This document shows, one piece after another, positions 1 through 6,084 of a DNA stretch of 10,235 nt. The notes under the pieces are model-generated. The model had not been told where the DNA came from, ran no database searches, and was given only the letters and a program-made list of their open reading frames with translations. Where the stretch lies: assembly GCA_016185955.1 (NCBI GenBank), contig JACPMQ010000073.1:1-10235 (forward strand), in the 5' to 3' direction. The position numbers and the translations under genes were made by a program. Origin of the DNA: Candidatus Woesearchaeota archaeon (lineage in GTDB: Archaea; Nanobdellota; Nanobdellia; Woesearchaeales; GW2011-AR4). Each line of letters starts with the position of its first letter. Position 1 is the first letter of the stretch.

Positions 1-206
1 GCAAAACAATTTTGTTATATAGGCACGGACATTAATTTCCGTAAATAAATTATCCGTGCCTATATACTGCGGACTTTGACAATTATTACGGAAATCAAAG
101 TCCGCTCGTATAGTAAGAAGAAAGATGCGCCATTTTGCCTATAGCGCGGCTCTGGAGCAGCCACTTTAGTTTTTGACTTTTAGTATTTCTACTGAGCTCA
201 AAATAA
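1..206 (+). repeat. Family 1 palindromic repeat, copy 1 (left part outside window, interrupted)
   Basis: This is the right part of the repeat seen whole at 815-1022, 7372-7581 and 10028-10235. Bases 1-15 match the apical hairpin of the other copies (GCAAAA, loop, TTTTGT). Bases 128-137 are the right middle arm CGCCATTTTG. Bases 153-166 are the right core end TGGAGCAGCCACTT. Bases 185-197 are the outer arm ATTTCTACTGAGC, shared with copy 2 but not with copies 3 and 4. In the other copies about 20 bases separate the apical hairpin from the CGCC arm. Here the distance is over 110 bases, because a twin-hairpin segment (16-105) lies between them. The left half would lie upstream of base 1. The element ends just before the TATA box of the TFS gene. 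Confidence 0.8.
16..105. other. Twin hairpins with complementary loops
   Basis: Two perfect inverted repeats stand side by side. The first is TATATAGGCACGGA (16-29) pairing with 53-66, a 14-bp stem with a 23-base loop. The second is GCGGACTTTGA (69-79) pairing with 95-105, an 11-bp stem with a 15-base loop. The loops are complementary to each other: TTTCCGTAA at 36-44 is the exact reverse complement of TTACGGAAA at 86-94. This would allow a kissing-loop or pseudoknot fold in RNA or single-stranded DNA. No open reading frame is evident. The segment looks inserted into the family 1 repeat, since the other three copies lack it. Function is unknown. Confidence 0.75.
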
Positions 207-214
207 AAAAATTA

Positions 215-222
215 TTATATAA
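215..222 (+). promoter_or_regulatory. TATA box of the TFS gene, leaderless spacing
   Basis: TTATATAA lies 20-27 bases before the ATG at 242, the usual archaeal TATA-to-start-site distance. Transcription would therefore begin at or next to the start codon. No ribosome binding site is seen. The outer arm of repeat copy 1 ends at 197, 17 bases upstream. Confidence 0.7.
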
Positions 223-241
223 GCACTTAACTTTTCTGATA

Positions 242-559
242 ATGTTTTGCCAAAAATGCGGTTCTGTGCTGCTTCCAAAGAAGGAGGGGAATAAAAAAAT
301 TCTTGTATGCAGCTGCGGCTATAAAAACAGCGGCATAGAGCAAACAAAAATAACAGAAACCATAACAAAAAAGGAGAAAGAGGTAGAGGTAATAGACAAA
401 AATAAGATAGATACCTTGCCTAAAGCCAATGTTGAGTGTGAAAAATGCGGGCATAAAAAAGCCTTTTATTGGACTGCGCAGACAAGAGCGGGAGACGAGC
501 CAGAAACAAAATTCATGAGATGCGAGAAATGCGATCACACTTGGAGAGATTATGACTAG
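242..559 (+). CDS. tfs: Transcription factor S (TFS), archaeal TFIIS-like cleavage factor
   Basis: A 105-residue protein of normal TFS length. TFS binds stalled or backtracked archaeal RNA polymerase and stimulates cleavage of the nascent RNA in the active site. The N-terminal zinc ribbon has C3, C6, C23 and C25; the second pair is CxC rather than the usual CxxC. A charged linker (about 33-60) leads to the C-terminal zinc ribbon with C66, C69, C94 and C97. The acidic tip QTRAGDEPET (80-89) carries the D85-E86 pair known to be needed for cleavage in this family, so the protein should be active. An in-frame ATG exists at 173, but it would place the TATA box inside the gene and add a non-conserved leader, so 242 is chosen. 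The DUF167 gene follows after 17 bases, probably in one transcript. Confidence 0.93.
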   Translation: MFCQKCGSVLLPKKEGNKKILVCSCGYKNSGIEQTKITETITKKEKEVEVIDKNKIDTLPKANVECEKCGHKKAFYWTAQTRAGDEPETKFMRCEKCDHTWRDYD

Positions 560-576
560 GCTTTAATAAAAACCTT

Positions 577-813
577 ATGGAAATAAAAGAAAAGACGTTT
601 AAGGTCTTTATAAAACCAAATTCTAAGAAAAATGAAATTTCCGGCTTTGATAAAGATAGGGATGGATACTTAATTAAAATAAAGGCTAAAGCGGAAAATA
701 ACAAAGCCAACATTGAATTGATAAAATTTTTGTCAAAAATTATGGATGCTCCTATAAAAATAAAATTAGGCTTAAAATCCAGAGAGAAACTAATTGAGGT
801 TGTGCCAAAATAA
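577..813 (+). CDS. DUF167 (YggU-like) family protein
   Basis: A 78-residue protein matching the small single-domain DUF167/YggU family in length and pattern. The N-terminal strand carries KPNSKKNEI. The central LIKIKAKAENNKANIELIKFL matches the family's hallmark of a beta strand running into a helix (about residues 31-51). A C-terminal KLGLKSREKLIEV strand follows. The family occurs in bacteria, archaea and eukaryotes and its biochemical role is not settled. The gene starts 17 bases after TFS and is probably co-transcribed; the AT-rich spacer TTTAATAAA is too close to the ATG to act as a normal TATA box. The outer arm of repeat copy 2 begins two bases after the stop codon, so the repeat may also mark the transcript's end. 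Confidence 0.9.
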   Translation: MEIKEKTFKVFIKPNSKKNEISGFDKDRDGYLIKIKAKAENNKANIELIKFLSKIMDAPIKIKLGLKSREKLIEVVPK

Positions 814-814
814 G

Positions 815-1022
815 GCTCAGTAGAAATTCTTAACAAATATAAGTGGCTGCTCCAAAATAAGGGGTGGTGGGTGGGCAGAAGAATGTTAATTGTGTTATCA
901 AAATGGCGTGTATCTGTAAAGATATTTTTATGATAAAAAAAGAATCAAGATGTGCCATTTTGCCTATAATGCGGCTCTGGAGCAGCCACTTTAGTTTTTG
1001 ACTTTTAGTATTTCTACTGAGC
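815..1022 (+). repeat. Family 1 palindromic repeat, copy 2 (complete)
   Basis: A layered palindrome of about 208 bp. Outer arms: GCTCAGTAGAAAT (815-827) with 1010-1022. Core ends: AAGTGGCTGCTCCA (841-854) with 978-991, 14 bp perfect. Middle arms: CAAAATGGCG (899-908) with 953-962, where the last pair is G-T instead of G-C. Apical hairpin: 916-921 with 926-931, where the sequence differs from copy 4 but pairing survives through one compensatory C-G to T-A change and G-T pairs. The unpaired stretch AGAAGAATGTTAATTGTG (878-895) is conserved in copies 3 and 4. The outer arms differ from the GCTAACA-type arms of copies 3 and 4. The element fills most of the gap between the DUF167 gene and the promoter of the next gene. 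Confidence 0.9.
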
Positions 1023-1037
1023 TCAAAATAATAAACA

Positions 1038-1046
1038 TTTAAATAT
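1038..1046 (+). promoter_or_regulatory. Probable TATA box of the 1082 gene
   Basis: TTTAAATAT lies 36-44 bases before the ATG at 1082. A start site about 25 bases downstream would give a leader of some 10-15 bases that includes the ribosome binding site at 1072. The repeat's outer arm ends 15 bases upstream. Confidence 0.55.
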
Positions 1047-1071
1047 TACTCCTAAACATATATTGGAAAAA

Positions 1072-1077
1072 GAGGTG
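1072..1077 (+). promoter_or_regulatory. Ribosome binding site GAGGTG
   Basis: GAGGTG is complementary to the anti-Shine-Dalgarno CACCTC at the archaeal 16S rRNA 3' end and sits four bases before the ATG at 1082. It supports that start over the in-frame ATG six codons later. Most operon-first genes here look leaderless, so a Shine-Dalgarno site is notable. Confidence 0.65.
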
Positions 1078-1081
1078 TGAT

Positions 1082-1996
1082 ATGAAAAGCCTGCATTACA
1101 TGGCTATTTCTGTTTTTTTTGGCAAAGATGACTTAGACATATTGCCGCCACCGCCACCATTTCCTGACGAGACAAAAAAAGGAATAGCGCGCATGCAAAT
1201 CCAACAGGAGCCAAAAAGGCAGAAACCGCTAAATAAAGAAAAATCAGGAGAAAGGGGCAAGGAAAAAATATTATGGAAGAAAATTTTGGAGAGGAAAAAG
1301 AAAGACGAAGAGATAGTAAACCAAAGAATTAAAGAAATAAAAAAGAAGTTTTTCGATTTTTTGCATGAGCTTGGGCTAATTAAGACAGAAGAGGAAAAGA
1401 AAGAGCTTCAAAGACAGAGGGAAGAATATAAGAACGTGAGGAAAAAAATCAAAAAAAATGCGATGGAAGAAGCCAAAAAAATAAGGCAAGATAAGGGAAA
1501 AATAAAAACTTCCAAACCAATTACGGCAAAAGAAGCCATAACACCAAAGATAAAACTATTTTTCAAGAAACTTTTTAGCGGCAAAGAGCATACTACAAAT
1601 AAAGGAATAACCAAGCCGGAGGAAGTCATAAAGGCAGAAAAGGAAATACAAAAAGCAATAGAAGACATGAAAAATGTAAAAGTAAAGAAAGCATCATTTA
1701 TGCATCGCTTGTTTAGAAAAGAAAAGAAAAAAGAGGAGCAGGAACTAAAATCAGTGGAAATGCCGCATGTAATGCCAAGAATTGAAGACAAAAAAGATAA
1801 AGTTATGCTAATAGAAGCTAATATCTACAAAGCGAGAACTGCGCTAATGGAGTTTAAGCTTGAGGATTCAAAAAAAATTTATATGAGCGTAATAAAGATT
1901 TATAATGAGCTAGAGCCAAAAAAGAAGTCAAAAGTGTATCAGGACATTAAGGATTTGTATTATGAAAGGAAAAGTGCAGAGAAATTTGCTGGATGA
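1082..1996 (+). CDS. Charged coiled-coil protein with proline run and helical C-terminal domain
   Basis: No enzyme family is recognised in this 304-residue protein. Residues 1-14 are mildly hydrophobic but have no clear signal peptide or membrane helix. A run of five prolines lies at 22-26. Residues about 35-235 are extremely rich in lysine and glutamate, with long predicted helices and coiled-coil character, broken by short basic-aromatic patches such as KIKLFFKKLFSGK and MHRLFRKEKK. The last 65 residues (about 239-304) form a separate compact helical module. Its pattern of two or three helices ending in LEDSKKIYMSVIKIYNELEP and KVYQDIKDLYYERK resembles a short TPR-like module that I associate, from memory, with DPANN proteins of unknown function. 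A scaffold or structural role is a guess. The gene has its own promoter and ribosome binding site. Confidence 0.8.
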   Translation: MKSLHYMAISVFFGKDDLDILPPPPPFPDETKKGIARMQIQQEPKRQKPLNKEKSGERGKEKILWKKILERKKKDEEIVNQRIKEIKKKFFDFLHELGLIKTEEEKKELQRQREEYKNVRKKIKKNAMEEAKKIRQDKGKIKTSKPITAKEAITPKIKLFFKKLFSGKEHTTNKGITKPEEVIKAEKEIQKAIEDMKNVKVKKASFMHRLFRKEKKKEEQELKSVEMPHVMPRIEDKKDKVMLIEANIYKARTALMEFKLEDSKKIYMSVIKIYNELEPKKKSKVYQDIKDLYYERKSAEKFAG

Positions 1997-2062
1997 TTTT
2001 TAAGATTTCTGTAACCATTAAGTTACGCAAAAAATACAACTTTAGGCTTAAAGCGCGATAAA

Positions 2063-2070
2063 TTTAAATA
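2063..2070 (+). promoter_or_regulatory. TATA box of the tandem-HTH gene, leaderless spacing
   Basis: TTTAAATA lies 25-32 bases before the ATG at 2095, preceded by a purine-rich GCGATAA that could serve as BRE. No ribosome binding site is present, so the transcript is probably leaderless. A second AT box (TTATATA, about 2076-2082) is too close to the ATG. No palindromic repeat lies here. Confidence 0.6.
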
Positions 2071-2094
2071 ATTAATTATATACCTTTTATAAAA

Positions 2095-2919
2095 ATGGCT
2101 GTTACAGCACCTAGTTTAGAAACAGTCGTAATTAGACATTCTTTTACTTCGAGTGGGGTGGGAACTGCGTATCTTGGTGAATACCTCATAGAGCATATAA
2201 GCCGTTTAAATATTCCACCTAAGCTATATGCTAAAATTTCAGATGGGAATTTGAGAGTTTGGTTAGCAACCTCAACTTTTAATGACAGAACATACTTTTT
2301 AGGTCCCATTAATCCATTTGAAGTTCAAGTGGGAGATGTTTATGCAATGATACCACCTAGATACAAAAATAGTGGCTATATTCAGTTGGTTTATGCACGT
2401 GCTGGCAGTGAGCCATCACTTGACTGTAATTTAAGCATTGGGCTTAAAGAAAGAGAGATTGAAGTTTTAGAATTAATCGCTAAAGGATTGCCCTCTGAAA
2501 TGATTGCCAAACTATTACACCTATCAAAAAAAACTGTAAAAGGCTATTTATCATCAGTTTATGATAAGTTAGGTATTAAAGGTCCAAATTCTATTACAAG
2601 AGCTGCATTATTTTATATAAGTAATATAAAACCGCACAAAACACAGGAACCTTTTGCGCTACAATATGGAGGTTTTAAATATAGTGCTGATAATGTTAAA
2701 AGTTTAACACCACGCCAATATGAAATTTCCACATTAATCGGGCAAGGCTTATCAAATCAGCAAATTGCTATAACTTTAGGTATAAGTGAAAAAACAGTAA
2801 AACAACATGTATCACAAATCCTAGATAAATTTGGGGTATTGTCTCGTTTACACGCAGCATTAATAATTTTACAATACCAAAATGAGCTTCAACATAGAGT
2901 AGGGCAAATACATCACTAG
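2095..2919 (+). CDS. Putative regulator with two tandem LuxR/GerE-type HTH domains
   Basis: A 274-residue protein. Residues 1-110 form an unrecognised, probably beta-rich N-terminal domain with no receiver-domain aspartate pattern and no membrane helix. Two LuxR-type helix-turn-helix domains follow, at about 116-175 and 203-262. Both keep the family pattern. HTH1 has LKEREIEVLELIAKGL, then IAKLLHLSKKTVK and a DKLGI turn. HTH2 has LTPRQYEISTLIGQGLS, then IAITLGISEKTVKQH and DKFGV. LuxR domains normally occur singly and dimerise on DNA; two in one chain could bind a palindrome as an internal pair, which is inference. The gene is less lysine-rich than its neighbours (roughly 7 percent by rough count). 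With a mainly bacterial domain, this suggests acquisition by transfer. It is monocistronic, between two genes that have their own promoters. Confidence 0.85.
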   Translation: MAVTAPSLETVVIRHSFTSSGVGTAYLGEYLIEHISRLNIPPKLYAKISDGNLRVWLATSTFNDRTYFLGPINPFEVQVGDVYAMIPPRYKNSGYIQLVYARAGSEPSLDCNLSIGLKEREIEVLELIAKGLPSEMIAKLLHLSKKTVKGYLSSVYDKLGIKGPNSITRAALFYISNIKPHKTQEPFALQYGGFKYSADNVKSLTPRQYEISTLIGQGLSNQQIAITLGISEKTVKQHVSQILDKFGVLSRLHAALIILQYQNELQHRVGQIHH

Positions 2920-2987
2920 ATTTGGGCATAATCAAAATTTCCACCAGATTACACCGTTCATAGAACAGTGGGATGTTTAATACAAAA

Positions 2988-2995
2988 TTTAATAA
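2988..2995 (+). promoter_or_regulatory. TATA box of tmk, leaderless spacing
   Basis: TTTAATAA lies 25-32 bases before the ATG at 3020, so the transcript probably starts at or just before the start codon. No Shine-Dalgarno site is visible. Confidence 0.6.
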
Positions 2996-3019
2996 ATAAA
3001 ACATTCTTCTCTAATAACT

Positions 3020-3637
3020 ATGCCTAAAAACTTGTTTATAGTTCTCGACGGAATTGATGGCAGCGGCAAAAGTGAAATGGCAATGCTTTTGCATGATTAT
3101 TTTCTTTCAAAAGATAAAAAATACAGCATTTTGGCAACAAGAGAGCCTACTAATGGGGTTTACGGCAGGGAAATAAGAAATATCTTGGCAAATGAAAAAA
3201 ATCCTAAGGAAAATGCTGAAAAGCTGCTTGAGTTGTTTATAAAAGACAGGGAAGAGCATTTGAATAAAGAGATTGTTCCATTTTTAAGCAAAGGGCATGG
3301 AATAAAGATAGTAATATGCGACCGTTATTATTACTCTACAATTGCTTTTCAATCGGCACAAGGGCTTGACATAAAAAGCTTAATAGAAAAAAATAAAAAA
3401 TTCTTAAAGCCAGACATAGTTTTTATAATGGATATAGAGCCGAAAATCGCTCTTGAGAGGATTAACAACAGAGAAAAGGAAAAGTTTGAGCAATTGGAAT
3501 TCATGAAGGTTTTAAGGAAAAAATTTTTAGGGCTGCCAAGTATCCTAAAAGATAACATAAAAGTGGTAAATGCCTCAAAAAGCCAAAAAGATGTATTTGA
3601 GGAAATAAAGGAAGAAGTGAATAAATTGTTTTACTAA
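3020..3637 (+). CDS. tmk: Thymidylate kinase (dTMP kinase)
   Basis: A 205-residue protein of normal length for dTMP kinase, which phosphorylates dTMP to dTDP with ATP in the cytoplasm, the step before dTTP. The P-loop GIDGSGKS is at residues 11-18. The substrate-binding motif TREPTNG is at 40-46. The DRYYYSTIAFQSAQG motif, which contacts the thymine and the acceptor phosphate, is at 101-115. A LID-like segment with RINNREKEKFE follows. All family hallmarks are intact. The gene stands alone on the plus strand with its own TATA box. It ends 18 bases before family 2 repeat copy 1, with a T-run in between that could terminate it. Confidence 0.95.
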   Translation: MPKNLFIVLDGIDGSGKSEMAMLLHDYFLSKDKKYSILATREPTNGVYGREIRNILANEKNPKENAEKLLELFIKDREEHLNKEIVPFLSKGHGIKIVICDRYYYSTIAFQSAQGLDIKSLIEKNKKFLKPDIVFIMDIEPKIALERINNREKEKFEQLEFMKVLRKKFLGLPSILKDNIKVVNASKSQKDVFEEIKEEVNKLFY

Positions 3638-3644
3638 TTATCTA

Positions 3645-3650
3645 TTTTTT
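3645..3650 (+). terminator. Possible T-tract terminator after tmk
   Basis: Six consecutive Ts lie eight bases after the tmk stop codon, the usual form of archaeal intrinsic termination. The palindromic repeat begins at once afterwards (GTTAG/CTAAC small hairpin at 3651-3665) and may help. Confidence 0.4.
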
Positions 3651-3654
3651 GTTA

Positions 3655-3859
3655 GTATCTGCTAACACAACATAAAGGGTTTTTGCGAATTATTATTCGT
3701 GCTTGTGCGAAGCCTTAACTTACCTCTCAACTTCGCAACATTTCATGTTGCTCAGGTCGCTTATCACAATTCTGTGAAACTTTCAGAATTGGCAAATTGC
3801 GCACAAGCACTTAATTCGCAAAAACCCAACTTGTCGGGCAAAGCTTTGTTAGCGGTTAC
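3655..3859. repeat. Family 2 palindromic repeat, copy 1
   Basis: A layered palindrome of 205 bp filling the gap between two convergent genes. Outer ends: GTATCTGCTAACA (3655-3667) with TGTTAGCGGTTAC (3847-3859). Second layer: GGGTTTTTGCGAA (3677-3689) with 3815-3827, perfect. Third layer: GTGCTTGTGCG (3699-3709) with 3800-3810, perfect. The middle is not shared with copy 2 but holds its own hairpins: GCAACAT/ATGTTGC (3735-3751) and CAATTCTG/CAGAATTG (3767-3791). The segments between layers match copy 2 in a crossed way: the outer segments are inverted relative to the inner core. No coding potential. Confidence 0.88.
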
Positions 3860-3879
3860 CATGGAAAGGGCAGTGTAAA

Positions 3880-4410
3880 TTATTTGTCAACTAAAAAAAT
3901 CCCAATAAAATAGCCAAAAAACGCGCCAAACACAACATCGCTTAAAAAATGAAAGCCAAAATAGAGCCTGCTAAATGCCACTAAAAAGGCAAATGCAAGC
4001 CATACCCATTTTAATTTTTGAAACTTCTTGTTTAAAATAGGCAATGCTGAAAATACAATCATTGCATGCATGCTTGGAAATGAATAATCTAGAGCGTTTA
4101 TTATATAGAAGAATTCAACAGGCCTTGCCCTTGCTACAACTAATTTTAATATAAACGATATTGCTACAGAAGACAAAAATGATGCCCATAATGGAATTGC
4201 GTATCTTCTATTCTTATTGCTTATTAAAAATAATGTTGTTGCTAAAATAAAAAAAATAAAAAGAGTGGTAAAATCAGTAATCCATCCAAAAAATAAATCA
4301 AAAACGGGGTTTTTTATCATCCTCAAAAAAATAGCAATTTTTCTGTCTAAAAGCAATGATAGAACAAAAAGTAGAACTGCAACTAAAAGCGTTTTATTTG
4401 TTTTTTTCAT
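3880..4410 (-). CDS. PAP2-family membrane phosphatase
   Basis: A 176-residue integral membrane protein with five or six hydrophobic segments and all three parts of the PAP2 phosphatase signature. These are K89...R96-P97 (KLVVARARP), the P112-S-M-H115 motif (PSMH in place of the common PSGH), and S147-R148...H154...D158 (SRLYFGFHFLSD). The histidines are the nucleophile and proton relay in this family. Such proteins remove phosphate from lipid phosphates such as phosphatidic acid or undecaprenyl/dolichyl diphosphate; the substrate here cannot be told. It is the last gene of the cca operon, ten bases after the DedA gene, with a GAGGT over the DedA stop codon as a possible ribosome binding site. 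A role in recycling polyprenyl phosphate fits the neighbouring sugar nucleotidylyltransferase but is inference. Confidence 0.92.
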   Translation of the reverse strand: MKKTNKTLLVAVLLFVLSLLLDRKIAIFLRMIKNPVFDLFFGWITDFTTLFIFFILATTLFLISNKNRRYAIPLWASFLSSVAISFILKLVVARARPVEFFYIINALDYSFPSMHAMIVFSALPILNKKFQKLKWVWLAFAFLVAFSRLYFGFHFLSDVVFGAFFGYFIGIFLVDK

Positions 4411-4420
4411 ATTATTTAGC

Positions 4421-5062
4421 TTACCTCATAAAATATTTTATCGCAAAAAAACCTCCAATTAGGAGAATAAAAAATAAGGCAGTAAGCAAATTAAAGTATT
4501 TTTCTATAAAATTCTTTATCTTTGGGCCGAAAAAAAAGATTAAGGATGCCACTAAAAAGAATCTCGCGCTTCTTCCTATAACAGATGCTGCTATTAATGG
4601 AAATAATCCTACTTTCCAAAAGCCAGCTGCTATTGTAAAAACTTTGTAGGGTATTGGAGTGAATGCAGATATTAGTATAGCGATGAATGCATAAGACTTA
4701 TATAGATTTCCAACGGCGTTAAACTGCTCTTGGTACCCTAACATTTCTATTATAACTTTTCCAATGCTGTCAAATAGAAAAAACCCTATAAAATAGCCAA
4801 AAATGCCTCCAAGCACAGAGCCTATGGAAGCTATTAGGGCATAAAAAAATGATTTTTTTGGCTTTGATACCGAAAGAGCTACTTGCAGCACATCTGGAGG
4901 GATAGGAAAGAAGGAAGATTCAGTAAAGGCAATAAGAAAAAGAGCTGCAGAAGAATATTTTTTATTGGCTAATGAAAGCACCCAGCTATACAATTTTCTA
5001 AAAAATCCAAATGCGCGCAGATGAACGCTCTTAATCTTACCATTAACTTTATTCAATGTCAT
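4421..5062 (-). CDS. DedA/YqaA-like (VTT domain) membrane protein
   Basis: A 213-residue membrane protein of the DedA/SNARE-associated (VTT) family. The re-entrant-loop motif FTESSFFPIPPDVL (about 46-59) keeps the conserved acidic residue E48 and the proline cluster. The second motif FTPIPYKVFTIAAGF follows at about 134-148, and the GRSARFF segment carries the family's conserved arginine. DedA proteins are implicated in lipid scrambling, including flipping of polyprenyl phosphate carriers, and in membrane homeostasis. The start codon lies inside the upstream nucleotidylyltransferase gene (14-base overlap), which suggests translational coupling. No other in-frame ATG lies before the conserved part. 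Pairing with the PAP2 gene suggests joint handling of a lipid or lipid carrier, which is inference. Confidence 0.92.
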   Translation of the reverse strand: MTLNKVNGKIKSVHLRAFGFFRKLYSWVLSLANKKYSSAALFLIAFTESSFFPIPPDVLQVALSVSKPKKSFFYALIASIGSVLGGIFGYFIGFFLFDSIGKVIIEMLGYQEQFNAVGNLYKSYAFIAILISAFTPIPYKVFTIAAGFWKVGLFPLIAASVIGRSARFFLVASLIFFFGPKIKNFIEKYFNLLTALFFILLIGGFFAIKYFMR

Positions 5063-6083
5063 TTTGAATCTTCCCTTTGACGATTTTATTTGGCCATATC
5101 TTGCAGCCGGGCTTTATTTCCACGTTATCAGCCTTGGCATTGTCTCCAATAACAGCTCCAATCTTTCCTGCAAATATCTTCTTTCCTTTTATGGTTGAAT
5201 AAGCACTTGAAGATTTTATGGTTCCGCTAAAATTAACATTTTCTCCAATAATAGAATCCTCAATTACCGATTTATTGGAAACAATTGCATTATCCATAAT
5301 TATGGAATTTTTAACATCTCCATCAATAATGCAATTGTTCCCCACAGAAGAACTTTTAACATTGCCGTTTATCATTGAATTTTGCCCTATCAAATTACTT
5401 TTGCCCATTAACTTTCTTAGCTTTCTGTCAGCAATTAACAAGTCCCATGGGTATGTTATTGGCAGCCATAAAACGCTTTTTACGCATCTCACCTTGCTTT
5501 TAGCTGTAATTTTCAGCGCATCAGTAAGCTCGTATTCGTTTCTGGCAGATTTTTTTATCGTCTTTAAAACGTCAAAAATATTTTTATCTAAAGAATACAA
5601 AGCGCAGTTTATTAAACTGGATACATAATTTTCTGGCTTTTCTATTATATCCAATAAAAAATTGTTTTTTTCTATAATTACTCCGAAGTTTTCCGGATTT
5701 TTAACATTTTTGACAAGAATAGAGCATCTATGCTTTATTATTTTATTGGCATCAGCTTTTGAGTAAATGTTATCGCCCATCAAAAGAATAAATTCATTTT
5801 TTATGAAGTTCTTAATAGTTAAAAGCGCATTTCCTGTTCCAAGCTGCTCCTTTTGCTGAATAAACTTAATGTCTAGTTTTGGATATTTTTGAGAAACAAA
5901 CTTCTCAAGCATTTCTTTTTTGTATCCCGTGACAATTATTATTTCATTTGTAATATCTTTAACAGCGTCGATATCCCACTCTATAATGGATTTATTTGCT
6001 GCCTTAAGCAAAGGTTTCGGCTTTGTCAGAGTAAGCGGATAAGTCCTTGTTGATTTTCCAGCTGCTAAAATAACTGCTTGCAT
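5049..6083 (-). CDS. Sugar-1-phosphate nucleotidylyltransferase with left-handed beta-helix tail (GlmU-like)
   Basis: A 344-residue protein with two domains. The N-terminal nucleotidyltransferase fold (1 to about 225) begins with LAAGKSTRTYPLTLTKPKPLL (6-26), the NTP and metal-binding signature, though the usual second glycine is S11. It continues with QLGTGNAL (80-87), GDN (103-105), FGVIIE (133-138) and EKPENY (148-153). The C-terminal part (about 235-340) has hexapeptide-like repeats such as IGENV and VIGDNA, typical of a left-handed beta helix. The layout matches archaeal bifunctional enzymes that make nucleotide sugars and acetylate amino-sugar phosphates, but it is shorter than the roughly 400-residue enzymes I know. 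Acetyltransferase activity is therefore uncertain. It starts one base after the cca stop codon and overlaps the DedA gene by 14 bases. Confidence 0.92.
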   Translation of the reverse strand: MQAVILAAGKSTRTYPLTLTKPKPLLKAANKSIIEWDIDAVKDITNEIIIVTGYKKEMLEKFVSQKYPKLDIKFIQQKEQLGTGNALLTIKNFIKNEFILLMGDNIYSKADANKIIKHRCSILVKNVKNPENFGVIIEKNNFLLDIIEKPENYVSSLINCALYSLDKNIFDVLKTIKKSARNEYELTDALKITAKSKVRCVKSVLWLPITYPWDLLIADRKLRKLMGKSNLIGQNSMINGNVKSSSVGNNCIIDGDVKNSIIMDNAIVSNKSVIEDSIIGENVNFSGTIKSSSAYSTIKGKKIFAGKIGAVIGDNAKADNVEIKPGCKIWPNKIVKGKIQNDIE

Positions 6084-6084
6084 C

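Noticed and set aside
173..241. Longer N-terminus for TFS from the ATG at 173.
   Set aside because: The extension comes from the repeat tail and promoter, contains the TATA box and has no TFS homology.
2076..2309. Antisense open frame over the tandem-HTH gene and its promoter.
   Set aside because: It lies opposite a gene with clear domains, has no promoter or ribosome binding site and no recognisable protein features.
2095..2919. Quorum-sensing LuxR receptor.
   Set aside because: The N-terminal domain shows no autoinducer-binding pattern and no synthase gene is nearby. Only the HTH domains are LuxR-like.
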